Assembly (NCBI GenBank): GCA_944381085.1 | Contig: CALWJX010000003.1 | Location: 1-64,000, forward strand | Source of the DNA: an uncultured Clostridia bacterium | Lineage (GTDB): Bacteria > Bacillota > Clostridia > Oscillospirales > CAG-272 | DNA: 64,000 bases | Reading direction: 5' to 3' | Part shown: positions 1 through 8,761 of the stretch, one piece after another | Layout: each line of letters opens with the position of its first letter | Position numbering within the stretch: position 1 is the first letter of the stretch | Notes under the pieces: model-generated | What the model saw: only the letters and a program-made list of their open reading frames with translations | Database searches by the model: none | What the model was told of the DNA's origin: nothing | Program-made: the position numbers and the translations under genes

Positions 1-223
1 GCTGTATGCCGCAGTTTTGCATCGGCAAAACTGTCCGGGTTGTATCTTTATTTTATTATACAGCGTAAAGAAATCAATAGAGTAATATTTTCTCCGCTGT
101 ATGCCGCAGTTTTGCATCGGCAAAACTGTCCGGGTTGTATCTTTATTTTATTATACAGCGTAAAGAAATCAATAGAGTAATATTTTCTCCGCTGTATGCC
201 GCAGTTTTTTAAATATATACTGC
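1..223 (+). repeat. Tandem 95-bp palindromic repeat array (array A)
   Basis: Two identical 95-bp units lie at 1-95 and 96-190, and a third, degraded unit starts at 191 and runs into the LysR leader. Each unit is a 64-bp module that starts GCTGTATGCCGCAG and ends TATACAGC, followed by a 31-bp AT-rich linker (65-95). The module contains a hairpin, CAGTTTTGC/GCAAAACTG, followed by TCCGGG. The same family recurs in inverted orientation at 45937-46235. The window opens inside the array, so its upstream extent is unknown. It is non-coding as far as can be seen. Confidence 0.9.
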
Positions 224-270
224 ATAAAGAAATCAAATTAAATATAAAGGATACAGAAAGGAATTTTGAA

Positions 271-1164
271 ATGGAACTTCGTGTTCTCGAATATTTTCTC
301 GCGGTTGCCAGAGAGCAAAACATAACCAAAGCCGCTGAACAATTGCACCTTACACAGCCCACCTTGTCACGGCAGTTGATTGAGCTTGAAGAGGAATTCG
401 GAAAAAAGTTGTTTATTCGCGGGAAAAGAAAAGTCACTCTTACGGAGAACGGATTATTCTTCAGAAAAAGAGCTGAGGAAATCGTGAGCCTCGCAAAAAT
501 GACCGAATCAGAAATGAAAAACTCGGACAGCCTGATATCCGGAGACATTTACATAGGAACGGGCGAGTCAATCGCCATTCGCAATCTTATTTCGGTCGCG
601 CATAAAATACAGACGGAAAATCCCGGTATTCATTTTCACATTACGAGCGGGGATTCTGTCGATCTTGCGGAAAGACTTGAAAAAGGACTGTTTGACTTTT
701 GCGTTTTATTCGGGGACATCGACCAGTCAAAATACGAATATCTGCGTCTGCCGTATGTTGACCGCTGGGGCGTACTTATGAGAAGTGACTCTCCGCTTGC
801 GTCTAATGACGTAGTGGAAACAAAAGACCTGTGGGACTTGCCGCTGATTCTCTCCAGACATTCGTTGCAATCAGTCAATTTTTTCAGATGGCTTGGCAAA
901 GACGCGGCTGAGCTGAAAATCGTAAACACATACAATCTGGTATATAACAGCACTTTTATGGCCGAGGAGGGCATGGGATATGTTTTGACTTTGGATAATC
1001 TTGTCAACACAAACGGCACAACGCTGTCTTTCAGACCGATTGTCCCGGAAAACACGGTAGATTTATATATAGTATGGAAAAAATATCAATCACAGTCAAA
1101 AGCCGCGGAAAAGTTCATCGAGGCAATGGAAAACCATATTGAGAACTGTATAATTTCAAAGTAA
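271..1164 (+). CDS. LysR-family transcriptional regulator
   Basis: This 297-residue protein has the usual LysR length and layout. Residues 1-60 form the winged helix-turn-helix (LEYFLAVAREQNITKAAEQL, then TQPTLSRQLIELEEEFG), and residues about 90-290 form the periplasmic-binding-like effector domain. The ATG at 271 is chosen over the longer frame from 196 because AGAAAGGA sits about 8 nt upstream and LysR proteins start within a few residues of the helix; the longer frame begins inside the repeat array. No divergent target gene is visible because the window begins just upstream, so effector and regulon cannot be inferred. The leader contains a degraded copy of the 95-bp repeat, which may influence its expression. 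Confidence 0.93.
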   Translation: MELRVLEYFLAVAREQNITKAAEQLHLTQPTLSRQLIELEEEFGKKLFIRGKRKVTLTENGLFFRKRAEEIVSLAKMTESEMKNSDSLISGDIYIGTGESIAIRNLISVAHKIQTENPGIHFHITSGDSVDLAERLEKGLFDFCVLFGDIDQSKYEYLRLPYVDRWGVLMRSDSPLASNDVVETKDLWDLPLILSRHSLQSVNFFRWLGKDAAELKIVNTYNLVYNSTFMAEEGMGYVLTLDNLVNTNGTTLSFRPIVPENTVDLYIVWKKYQSQSKAAEKFIEAMENHIENCIISK

Positions 1165-1187
1165 TTCTGTTTTGGTAAAAATCAGGC

Positions 1188-1234
1188 AAAATAAAAAACA
1201 ACTCACAAAACGGCACAAACCGAATGTGAGTTGT
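1188..1234 (-). terminator. Intrinsic terminator of the minus-strand ArsR-like gene
   Basis: The arms ACAACTCACA (1198-1207) and TGTGAGTTGT (1225-1234) form a 10-bp stem. On the minus strand the stem is followed by a T-rich run (TTTTTTATTTT). It lies about 40 nt beyond the stop of the gene at 1277-2305. It could also stop the convergent LysR transcript, but the T-run on that side is poor. Confidence 0.8.
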
Positions 1235-1276
1235 GAATATTTCTAACAATTATTATGAAATTATAAGAAGACGGCT

Positions 1277-2305
1277 TTAACCGATTACAAATTTGTTCAG
1301 CAGTTCGGTAACCTTTTTAAAGTATTCACGATTTATACTGTAAAAAACCGCTTTTCCCTCGCTCCTCGAATTGACAAGTCCTATTCTTACCAATGTAGTT
1401 ATGTGATGATAAGCGGTTGACCCGGAAAAGCTGAATGCCCTTTCCAAATCCTTGCAGGTAATTTCTCCCTGCTCAAGTATAAACTGAAGTATTTTTATGC
1501 GGCTCGGCTCGCTTACGGCATTGCCGAATTTCTCAAGTGATATATCTTTCTTTGAATTCATTTCATCAATAGCGGCATCATGTTTGGTCCCGAGAAAGAA
1601 AATATCATAATCATCGAATATATAAGCCTTAACTAAACAATTATTCAATAAACAATATGAAAAATATGCCACTCTGTTTGTGCCGTAAAAATGACTTCTT
1701 GGGATACTGTCGACAAAGCAATCTACAACCTTATCATAATTCAATCTATTATGAGCATCAAGAATAACCTGCATATTTTCATTGTAATAATCCGCCAACA
1801 TCACTTCTTTTTCCATCAACTGTAACTTTAAAAGCTGAAAAAACGGCTCGGGTTTTAAAAAGAATTCGTAAAGACGACTTTTAATCTCCCATGAAAAATT
1901 AGTTTCTTTTATATAAGAAAAAAGCTTATCTTTTGACGTATAACATTCCTCCAGCTTTTCCTGCGGCAACACATTCATAAAATATGTAATCATATTACGA
2001 ACATACTTATCGGTATCGGATAAATCGTTTATAAACATTCCGAAATCAAAATCCGTAAGAAAATGTTTTCTGAAAGTGTCCATGCCGAATCTTGTCATAA
2101 AACTCGGAGTCTGATGCGGGGGAATATAATAAAAAAGAAACAGATCGTCCGAAACCTCTCCGAATCTGTAAATCAGATCTTTCATCCATTTAATTTCTTC
2201 CGAGCTATATTTTGAGTTGTTTTCTAAATTGAAAAATTTCAAGCAAAAAATATAATTCAAATCCTGCACATATCCCGGCTTATGTAACAATTGCAATTTC
2301 GTCAT
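1277..2305 (-). CDS. Transcriptional regulator with C-terminal ArsR-type winged helix (paralog 1)
   Basis: This 342-residue cytoplasmic protein has a winged helix at about 265-342. The sequence EPSRIKILQFILEQGEITCK is followed by SGSTAYHHITTLVRIGLV and then a wing ending in KAVFYSI. The N-terminal 250 residues form a separate, Phe/Tyr-rich domain that I do not recognise; a sensing or partner-binding role is inference. The start is set at MTKLQLLH because GGTGG lies just upstream and the paralog begins in the same way (MNKIQLLK). It is divergent from that paralog (2574-3626), which shares the whole architecture, including the PGYxxDLNYIFCL opening, so the pair arose by duplication. No cysteine metal site typical of ArsR sensors stands out in the winged helix. 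Confidence 0.85.
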   Translation of the reverse strand: MTKLQLLHKPGYVQDLNYIFCLKFFNLENNSKYSSEEIKWMKDLIYRFGEVSDDLFLFYYIPPHQTPSFMTRFGMDTFRKHFLTDFDFGMFINDLSDTDKYVRNMITYFMNVLPQEKLEECYTSKDKLFSYIKETNFSWEIKSRLYEFFLKPEPFFQLLKLQLMEKEVMLADYYNENMQVILDAHNRLNYDKVVDCFVDSIPRSHFYGTNRVAYFSYCLLNNCLVKAYIFDDYDIFFLGTKHDAAIDEMNSKKDISLEKFGNAVSEPSRIKILQFILEQGEITCKDLERAFSFSGSTAYHHITTLVRIGLVNSRSEGKAVFYSINREYFKKVTELLNKFVIG

Positions 2306-2339
2306 AACATCACCACCATATGTATATGTATTTTTATAT

Positions 2340-2368
2340 ATTATAACATAATTCGACAAAAAAATCAA
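2340..2368 (-). promoter_or_regulatory. Sigma-A-type promoter for the minus-strand ArsR-like gene
   Basis: On the minus strand, TTGATT (2363-2368) is followed after 17 bp by TATAAT (2340-2345), about 35 nt upstream of the ATG at 2305. Confidence 0.75.
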
Positions 2369-2499
2369 GATATTTCAAGTAATATTTTATATTCCACATT
2401 GAAAACATCATATACATTGGACGAAAATCAAAAACTTTATATAATGAAAATAATTCGGAATTTATTTCAGATTTTTTAATATATTTTTTTGTTTTATTG

Positions 2500-2528
2500 T
2501 TGAAAAACCGAGATTATTATGATATAAT
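2500..2528 (+). promoter_or_regulatory. Sigma-A-type promoter for the plus-strand ArsR-like gene
   Basis: TTGAAA (2500-2505) and TATAAT (2523-2528) are separated by 17 bp, with AAGGAGG at 2557-2563 and the ATG at 2574. The divergent promoter of the paralog lies about 130 bp away, so the shared intergenic region could hold operators for either regulator. Confidence 0.8.
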
Positions 2529-2573
2529 ATAATTATAGTAAAAATAAAAATTTAAAAAGGAGGATAAAATAGG

Positions 2574-3626
2574 ATGAATAAAATTCAGCTTTTAAAAGAG
2601 CCCGGTTATATTTACGATTTAAACTATATTTTTTGTCTCAGATTCAATAAAGAGATGTACCTCGACGATGTCGAAGACGAAAAAAAGAAAGAATACCTGA
2701 ACAGTATAGGCGAAATTGAAATGCGTTTCGGTGAAATTCCGAACGATTTGTATGTTTTTTTCCATTCGATTGAAAACGGACGCGCTTTTTTTCCGACTTT
2801 TTATTTTACTCCATACAAAGAGCAGTTTGCCACCACATTTAATTTTAAATTTTTGATGAAAGAACTTTCAGATCAGAACAGCCTTATCAAAAATCTTGTT
2901 AAATTTTATTTATATGATTTAAGTGACGAAGAAACCGAAGAGTGCTTAAAAGATGTAACCAAATTATTTTATCACATCAAAACCTCCCATTATTCGGATG
3001 AGGAAAAAAGTAAGCTGTATGAATTTTTCATAAACCCTGCTCCATATATACAGACACTGCAATTTGAGCTTTTGGAGAAAGACGCTATACTGTCCGAGTA
3101 TTATAAAAACAATTATCAGAAAATTCTGGATATATATAATAATACAACATACGATGAATTGATTAATCAACTTGGATATATGCGAGATTTAAATTTTGTC
3201 AATAAAGATGAAGAAAATTTATATACTTCCTACTGTCTTTTGAATAAATATGTAATTTCTTTATATTATTTGAAAATAGGAGTAACTTCACTATTAGGGT
3301 GCGATTATTACTCTGAAATTAACGAAAGAGAAAACAAGAAAAACCCTAACCTTGGAGATTTTTGTTTCGCATTATGTGAAGAAAGCCGTGTTAAAATACT
3401 TCAATTTTTGTTTGAACGCGGAGAGGCAACCTGTAAAGACCTTGAAAAAGAATTTACCTTTTCGGGCTCTACGGCATATCACCATATAACGATTATGACA
3501 AGGTTAGGTCTGGTAAAAACCCGAAACGAGGGTAAAACCATTTTTTACAGTGTTGATAACAAATATGTTTATGACATTATAGATATTTTAAAAAATTTAT
3601 TGGCTAAAAAAAGGAACCCGACATGA
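2574..3626 (+). CDS. Transcriptional regulator with C-terminal ArsR-type winged helix (paralog 2)
   Basis: This 350-residue protein has the same layout as its divergent neighbour. An unassigned N-terminal domain (about 1-265) opens with PGYIYDLNYIFCL and contains FGEIPNDLYVF and a KLFYHIK...SKLYEFF segment. A winged helix follows at about 270-345 (ESRVKILQFLFERGEATCKD, then SGSTAYHHITIMTRLGLV). The ATG is preceded by AAGGAGG with good spacing. The stop codon overlaps the start of a 39-codon ORF (ATGA), so the two are probably translated together. The targets are unknown; autoregulation of the divergent promoters is a reasonable inference. Confidence 0.86.
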   Translation: MNKIQLLKEPGYIYDLNYIFCLRFNKEMYLDDVEDEKKKEYLNSIGEIEMRFGEIPNDLYVFFHSIENGRAFFPTFYFTPYKEQFATTFNFKFLMKELSDQNSLIKNLVKFYLYDLSDEETEECLKDVTKLFYHIKTSHYSDEEKSKLYEFFINPAPYIQTLQFELLEKDAILSEYYKNNYQKILDIYNNTTYDELINQLGYMRDLNFVNKDEENLYTSYCLLNKYVISLYYLKIGVTSLLGCDYYSEINERENKKNPNLGDFCFALCEESRVKILQFLFERGEATCKDLEKEFTFSGSTAYHHITIMTRLGLVKTRNEGKTIFYSVDNKYVYDIIDILKNLLAKKRNPT

Positions 3627-3742
3627 TAAAAAACTGGAATGAACCATTGTGTATAAAAATAACTGTAAAGGAATTGTTTTCATACACCAAAATATACGCT
3701 AACTCTTTTGAAGATGATTGTCATAAAGGAGTTTTGCGCTAA
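3623..3742 (+). CDS. 39-residue peptide ORF coupled to the ArsR-like regulator
   Basis: The ATG overlaps the regulator stop as ATGA, which indicates translational coupling. The peptide starts MIKNWNEPLCIKITVKELFS and ends in a polar segment, FEDDCHKGVLR, with two cysteines. It has no signal peptide and no membrane segment. It ends before two consecutive hairpin terminators. I cannot assign it to a family with certainty. The short length, N-terminal W-x-E-P and following V-K-E-L-F segment recall tiny precursor-like peptides of Clostridia, but this is only a resemblance. It could also be a fortuitous frame. Confidence 0.5.
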   Translation: MIKNWNEPLCIKITVKELFSYTKIYANSFEDDCHKGVLR

Positions 3743-3781
3743 GCAACGCAAGTTCTGAAGCATAAAAACGCACAATCCAAA

Positions 3782-3821
3782 AATCAAAAAGCAACCGCAT
3801 TACTACGGTTGTTTTTTGATT
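3782..3821 (+). terminator. Intrinsic terminator, probably bidirectional
   Basis: CAACCG (3792-3797) pairs with CGGTTG (3806-3811), and the stem is extended by flanking A-rich and T-rich arms (ATCAAAAA / TTTTTTGAT). It follows the 39-codon ORF. T-runs are present on both strands. Confidence 0.8.
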
Positions 3822-3832
3822 TTAAATAAAAC

Positions 3833-3884
3833 TCGGCAGATTTTGATCAGAACAATGAATCTGCCGATATTTTTATTTTTATTA
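3833..3884. terminator. Second hairpin terminator between convergent genes
   Basis: TCGGCAGATT (3833-3842) pairs with AATCTGCCGA (3858-3867) and is followed on the plus strand by a T-rich tract. On the minus strand a weaker GTTTTATTT follows, so it could also end the ABC-2 permease transcript, whose stop is at 3902. Confidence 0.75.
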
Positions 3885-3901
3885 GCTCCACACACCAAAA
3901 C

Positions 3902-6268
3902 TTAGACCCCGCGTGTCGAAAAACCGTGTTTAGATATGCGGTCTCCCTCAAAAATCCGCTTTGCCGCCATAATAACCGCCGCCGCAAGCAAAGCATACAG
4001 CAAAAATATAAGTATCAAATACAAAACGAGATTTGAATAAATCCCTTTTCCTATATAAACCTGCGGTACCGTGAAAGAAAGAGCGCTGATAAACGGAAGC
4101 CTCTGAGCCACTGTCCTGAAAAGCAATTCAGGAATTACAAACAAAAGCACGGTTACCGACAAATACAGCAGAATCCTCTTAAAATAAAGTGAAAAGGCGC
4201 ATAAAACCATCGCAAATACCGCTCCGAATATCACCTGAAGCAAAAAGTCCAAAACTATAAACTCACGTATGGATAAAGAGGACGAGACTTTTGAAAAATA
4301 ACCGACCGAATATAAAGTCGTATCCATATCGGGCAAAATGTAGCCGCGGCTGACTATTATAAAAGAAATCAGCTTAAAAATCAAAGACATCAAAGCTCCG
4401 GAAACGGCAGATACCAACATTTTGGTATTGAATGTTTTCTTCCGACCGTATTTAGCGGTGCGTAAAATCTGCGCAAAACCTCCCTTTACATTACTCTCAG
4501 TATATTCAACCGAAAATACACGAGCAAAAATTATTATAAAAGCCGCGCACATAAACAAATCGGCGCCCATTCCAAAATAACTTTCATAGCCCGTTGTGTA
4601 AATTATCTTTCCGTCAAAGCCCGTCTCGGAATTTTTCATATCAATATATGAAACATAATCTTCAACTCTTTTGAAAACCTCGTCTTCGTTTTTTGCCTTA
4701 TAATATTTTTCTATATATTCCGAATACTCGGAACGTTCCATCTGTCCGTGCTCAAACGCCTCGGTATATTCCCTGTACTTATTGAGTATACCGTCAATTC
4801 TTTCCCGTTCGCCAAGCATATACCGGTCACGCTCAGCGGGTTCAAGATTTTGTACCCTTTCAATATATTGATAGTACAGAGCCTCGCCGTAATGCTCCAT
4901 ATTGCCCGCCGTGTCATACACATAAGCGCATTTCGCCCCGAGCAAAATCAAAAATACGGCAAACAAAATCAGAAAGCGGTTTTTGACAAGTTCAAACTGC
5001 CAAAGTCTGTTCGCGAACAGTATTTTTTTAGGTTCGCGCTGTCTGCGGGCAAATTTACATTTATCAGACAATATTGAAAAAAGTTTTTTCTTATTTCGCA
5101 AAAGTCTGAAATTTTTACTGTAAAAAATCAACGCGGCTGTCATAAATATTGCCGACACCAGAACCGAGCCAAAAATCGCGATGACCGGTAAAGACACCGG
5201 AATCCCGAAAAATGAAACTGTCCTGTAAAATCCCGTCAAATCACAGCCCTGTGCCATTGACGCAAGATTAAGGTATTTGCTCGCGGGAACAGTGCCCTCA
5301 TACTTGCGCGTATACGGCAAAACATTCAGCACCGAAAACAGCGTCCCGGCGCAGAAGCATCCGACATAAGACAGCTTAAGAGACGAAACAACAGCCAAAA
5401 ATGACGCGTAAACAAGAAAAGCAATGACTCTGATTCCCATGTGCAGCAACAGATACTCAAAAACCGAGCACCTAAAAGGAACGGCGTAAAAATCCGGCAA
5501 TGACTGTATCGGCATCCAAATTGAAGAATATCCGCACGACGCCCATGTCGCCGCAAAGGAGACAACGCAAAACAGCACGGTTATCAAAGCGCTCACGCCA
5601 AGCGACAAAAAAATCTTTGCCCATGCCGTACACGCGCCTCCCTTTCTTGCCGCTCTTATCACAGGATGCACGTCGCAATAATAATCATTAAGAAAAATAA
5701 ACGGAACAGTGAATGTCAAAGCCAGAACAGTAAGTATCGGAACCGTTATATTCTGCAGATAAATATCATAACCATACGAATATTCACAGTCCTCGGGAAC
5801 TACATTTAAAATTTCAGTATACTTTTCGGTCATTTTTTCCTGCATACGCACCTGATAGCTGTCGCTCGAATACCCGAAAGCATATAAATCGTCAATCTTC
5901 CGATTTGACAGGTTTATGATTTTTTCAATAGACTCTGAATGACCATTATAATATTCGGCTTTTTCATATACATTGTTTAAAAGATTGAAATCATCATATG
6001 AACTGCCGGGAAAATATGTAGTCGGGAAGCTGAACTCCGGATTTCTGATATTTTCCACAGCAAGAATTTTCAGCTCCTCATAATACGTGTCTGTCTTTTC
6101 CGTGTCCGAAAGATATTCCGAATAGACCTCCCTGAATACAATTTCATACTCGTCCGGCATGGAAAGGAAATAACTCAGGGCGAAATTCAAAACAATCAGG
6201 AGCAAAAAAAGTATACAGATGACGCGCGAATAGAAAAGCTTTTTCAGCTCAAAATTAAAAATACTCAT
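3902..6268 (-). CDS. Large ABC-2-type transporter permease
   Basis: This 788-residue integral membrane protein has an N-terminal transmembrane helix at about 15-35 (VICILFLLLIVLNFALSYFL). About 135 polar residues follow, then a bundle of hydrophobic segments at about 165-390. A second helix (FLILFAVFLILLGA, about 430) precedes another polar domain and a second membrane bundle (about 560-775). The two halves look like a duplicated ABC-2 permease unit with large extracytoplasmic loops. The start at 6268 is preferred over the ATG 12 nt upstream, because AAAGGA abuts the upstream codon directly. It is the last gene of a minus-strand operon behind its likely ATPase partner (6399-7298). The substrate is unknown; such permeases handle lipids, peptides or drugs. 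Confidence 0.83.
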   Translation of the reverse strand: MSIFNFELKKLFYSRVICILFLLLIVLNFALSYFLSMPDEYEIVFREVYSEYLSDTEKTDTYYEELKILAVENIRNPEFSFPTTYFPGSSYDDFNLLNNVYEKAEYYNGHSESIEKIINLSNRKIDDLYAFGYSSDSYQVRMQEKMTEKYTEILNVVPEDCEYSYGYDIYLQNITVPILTVLALTFTVPFIFLNDYYCDVHPVIRAARKGGACTAWAKIFLSLGVSALITVLFCVVSFAATWASCGYSSIWMPIQSLPDFYAVPFRCSVFEYLLLHMGIRVIAFLVYASFLAVVSSLKLSYVGCFCAGTLFSVLNVLPYTRKYEGTVPASKYLNLASMAQGCDLTGFYRTVSFFGIPVSLPVIAIFGSVLVSAIFMTAALIFYSKNFRLLRNKKKLFSILSDKCKFARRQREPKKILFANRLWQFELVKNRFLILFAVFLILLGAKCAYVYDTAGNMEHYGEALYYQYIERVQNLEPAERDRYMLGERERIDGILNKYREYTEAFEHGQMERSEYSEYIEKYYKAKNEDEVFKRVEDYVSYIDMKNSETGFDGKIIYTTGYESYFGMGADLFMCAAFIIIFARVFSVEYTESNVKGGFAQILRTAKYGRKKTFNTKMLVSAVSGALMSLIFKLISFIIVSRGYILPDMDTTLYSVGYFSKVSSSLSIREFIVLDFLLQVIFGAVFAMVLCAFSLYFKRILLYLSVTVLLFVIPELLFRTVAQRLPFISALSFTVPQVYIGKGIYSNLVLYLILIFLLYALLAAAVIMAAKRIFEGDRISKHGFSTRGV

Positions 6269-6366
6269 TTTTATGACCATTCCTTTCTTTCGCCAAATCA
6301 GCGTTTTGTGCGGTTTGCCTTGGCAAATCGTCGCCGTGCTTTCGGCGTCGAAGTCACAAAAAGCGT

Positions 6367-6388
6367 GTTTGAAAATTTATTTTCAAAC
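6367..6388. other. Perfect 22-nt palindrome between ABC genes
   Basis: GTTTGAAAATT and its mirror form an uninterrupted palindrome between the ATPase and permease genes. On the minus strand a TTTTT run follows about 8 nt later. It may be a partial terminator that lowers permease expression, or an RNA-processing hairpin. Confidence 0.45.
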
Positions 6389-6398
6389 TTCTCTCAAT

Positions 6399-7298
6399 TC
6401 AAATTATTTTATCTGATACTTCATCTGCCCCGAAAATTGAAAGATAATAATCCTCAAGTGTCGGCATAACTTCCGCCGCGGTCTCCGTAGGCTTGCCGTC
6501 ATGCAATACCCGCAGTTTAACTCCGTCATCTTCCGCGTTTATGTTGGTTACATGGTATTTTTTCTGCAGCTGCGCCACCTCATCGTGACTACATGTGATA
6601 TTCCATACTTTCCCCTCTGTTGTTTTTACAAGCGCCGCCGCGCTGTCAAAGGCAATAATCTGCCCTTTCCTCAGCATAATTATTTCTTTAGCGGTAAATT
6701 CAACATCGCTGACCACGTGCGTGGCAAGCAAAACTATCTTATCAAGCGCGATTTCAGAGATGTAATTCCGAATTTCTATTCTCTGTTTGGGGTCAAGCCC
6801 CGCGGTCGGCTCATCAAGAATCAGGATTTTCGGACTGCCCAATACCGCCTGCGACAGCCCTAAACGCTGTTTCATGCCTCCCGACAGCGTGCGTATGGGT
6901 CTTTTGCGGACGTCCTCAAGTTCGACCCTTTTCAATATGTCCGCAATCTGTTTGTCCGCCTCTTTTTTATCTATATCCTTGATCGCCGCTATGTAGTACA
7001 AAAAACGCTCCACGGAAAAATTCGGATAATATCCCGGATACTGAGGCATAAACCCAAGCTTTTCTCTGAATCTCACACCCATATTCAGTATATTTTCCGG
7101 ATTGTCTTCATTTTCGGAATAGTATATATCCCCGGAATCCGACGACAGATTTCCCGTCAGTATATTTACAAGCGTACTCTTGCCCGAACCGTTGGGTCCC
7201 ATAAGCGCGTATATTCCCGGCGTCAGTGTCGCCGAAAAACCCTGAAGCGCTTTATTCTTGCCGTATGATTTGCTTACATTTTGAAAAATCAGTTTCAT
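6399..7298 (-). CDS. ABC transporter ATP-binding protein
   Basis: This 299-residue ATPase has Walker A GPNGSGKST (about 35-43), signature LSGGMKQRLGLSQA, Walker B ILILDEPTAGLDP and switch histidine ATHVV. The C-terminal 75 residues carry the extra beta-rich domain common in ABC-2 ATPases (ending DYYLSIFG). The start at 7298 (MKLIFQNVSKSYG) is supported by AGAGAGAAAG upstream and by family convention. It sits between a lipoprotein gene and the large permease on the same strand, so it probably energises that permease. Confidence 0.95.
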   Translation of the reverse strand: MKLIFQNVSKSYGKNKALQGFSATLTPGIYALMGPNGSGKSTLVNILTGNLSSDSGDIYYSENEDNPENILNMGVRFREKLGFMPQYPGYYPNFSVERFLYYIAAIKDIDKKEADKQIADILKRVELEDVRKRPIRTLSGGMKQRLGLSQAVLGSPKILILDEPTAGLDPKQRIEIRNYISEIALDKIVLLATHVVSDVEFTAKEIIMLRKGQIIAFDSAAALVKTTEGKVWNITCSHDEVAQLQKKYHVTNINAEDDGVKLRVLHDGKPTETAAEVMPTLEDYYLSIFGADEVSDKII

Positions 7299-7424
7299 AA
7301 GCTTTCTCTCTTTGCCGTTTTTATTTTCAGGTCTGTATCTGTTCATATTTTTTCATCGGTGAACACGAAAACCGATAATTTTTAAAAATATTAATAAACC
7401 CCGCCATAAAACTTTACGCGCATA

Positions 7425-8585
7425 TTAATCCGATTTTTGCTCGGCGGTAAATTCTCCGTTCTCAATGTCCGCCGCGCAAAATCCCAGATTATCCAAGGTC
7501 TTGGATGTATCGTTATATCTCTGCATATTTCCGTAAATCACATTGTCAATAACGGTAAAATCGCTGAATATCACAAGTATATCATCCGTATAAACCTCTT
7601 CGACATTTTTCCCGTCCGGGTCGCATTTATATACTGTGGGTCCGCTCTTTGTGCTTATAACAGCCGCCTCCGGGTTTGTATCAATATCGTCCGGAATATA
7701 AAAAACTCTTTCCGCATACCTGATAAAATATATTGCCTCATCGGTAAGCGTATAGCTGTACAATTCATATTCAAGCACTCTTTCGCTGCTCCCGCTCTCA
7801 AGGTCTGTCCTGTATAATATTTCTACATCTCCGCCGTTGTTACATGTATAGTATAGCTTTCCGTCAAGATATTTCATATCTCCTCTATAATTTGTATATC
7901 CGTTCTGTTCGGGACTTATCAGCGTTTTTCTGTTCTGTCCGTTGATATCGTATGAATAAAGAGAGTTGTCTTTAAATGTAATGATATATCCACCCGCGAC
8001 AAGTTGCATGGTCTCCCCGACAATTTTGACTATGCGTTCTTCATTTCCGCCGCTCAAGGCAGTCCTGCACACAAAATCCTCATAATCTTCGGGATTTTCG
8101 GCATTACCGCCATCACGAAGCAGACATTGAACATAATAAATATATCCGTCATAATAATAGCAGTATTCTCCCGCACCCGCCTCAGTCTCGCTCAGATCCG
8201 CAAGCACAACTACCTCTCCGGTAACAATATCCTGATACCCATATATTACATTATGTTCAAAAGCCTTGAACGAATAAAAAAACAACTTGCCGTCGGCTAC
8301 CTGACAGACATTTACAATAGATCCGTCGAGCGGGCAGGTGCCATCACATTCCGGGTCGGCGCAGACATTGCTTATCTCGCCTGTATTGCGGTTATACTTC
8401 TGTGCTTTCGAACCTCCAAAATATATATACGAGCCGTATTCAAGTAAATTATCTATCCCCGAGCTTACTACATTGCTCGTATGTATGCCGGTCGGCTGTT
8501 CACCGTTATCACACGATGCGATAAAATTACACGTAACCACCGCAAGAAGCAATACCGCCGACAATTTTGTGCAAATCTTTTTCAT
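7425..8585 (-). CDS. Exported lipoprotein, DUF5050-like beta-propeller
   Basis: This 386-residue protein starts with a lipoprotein signal peptide whose lipobox is IASC (Cys about 25), so it should be anchored on the outer face of the membrane. The mature part is made of repeated short strands of the type IYF/IYY/LFFY (for example KLYYTCNN, AIYFIRYAE, VIYGNMQ), which suggests a beta-propeller of the DUF5050 kind. Two CxxxC-like cysteine clusters (CADPECDGTC) occur near residue 80. It precedes the ABC ATPase and permease in the operon. It could be an accessory or surface sensor for that exporter; this is inferred from context only. The ATG at 8585 is chosen because the upstream ATG abuts the Shine-Dalgarno sequence. 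Confidence 0.78.
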   Translation of the reverse strand: MKKICTKLSAVLLLAVVTCNFIASCDNGEQPTGIHTSNVVSSGIDNLLEYGSYIYFGGSKAQKYNRNTGEISNVCADPECDGTCPLDGSIVNVCQVADGKLFFYSFKAFEHNVIYGYQDIVTGEVVVLADLSETEAGAGEYCYYYDGYIYYVQCLLRDGGNAENPEDYEDFVCRTALSGGNEERIVKIVGETMQLVAGGYIITFKDNSLYSYDINGQNRKTLISPEQNGYTNYRGDMKYLDGKLYYTCNNGGDVEILYRTDLESGSSERVLEYELYSYTLTDEAIYFIRYAERVFYIPDDIDTNPEAAVISTKSGPTVYKCDPDGKNVEEVYTDDILVIFSDFTVIDNVIYGNMQRYNDTSKTLDNLGFCAADIENGEFTAEQKSD

Positions 8586-8761
8586 ATTTATGACCATCCC
8601 TTTCCCAGCCGCGGGCGGCTGTGTTTAAACTTTTATTTTGAAAGCCTCGCCTTTCTTTCAATGAAGCTTTAAAAATCTTGGTTAAAACATTTTTATACAG
8701 ACCGGTCGTTACTCGCTTTTCGATTTCGTAATTTCTCCGGTTTTCAAGCATTCAAGCAAAA

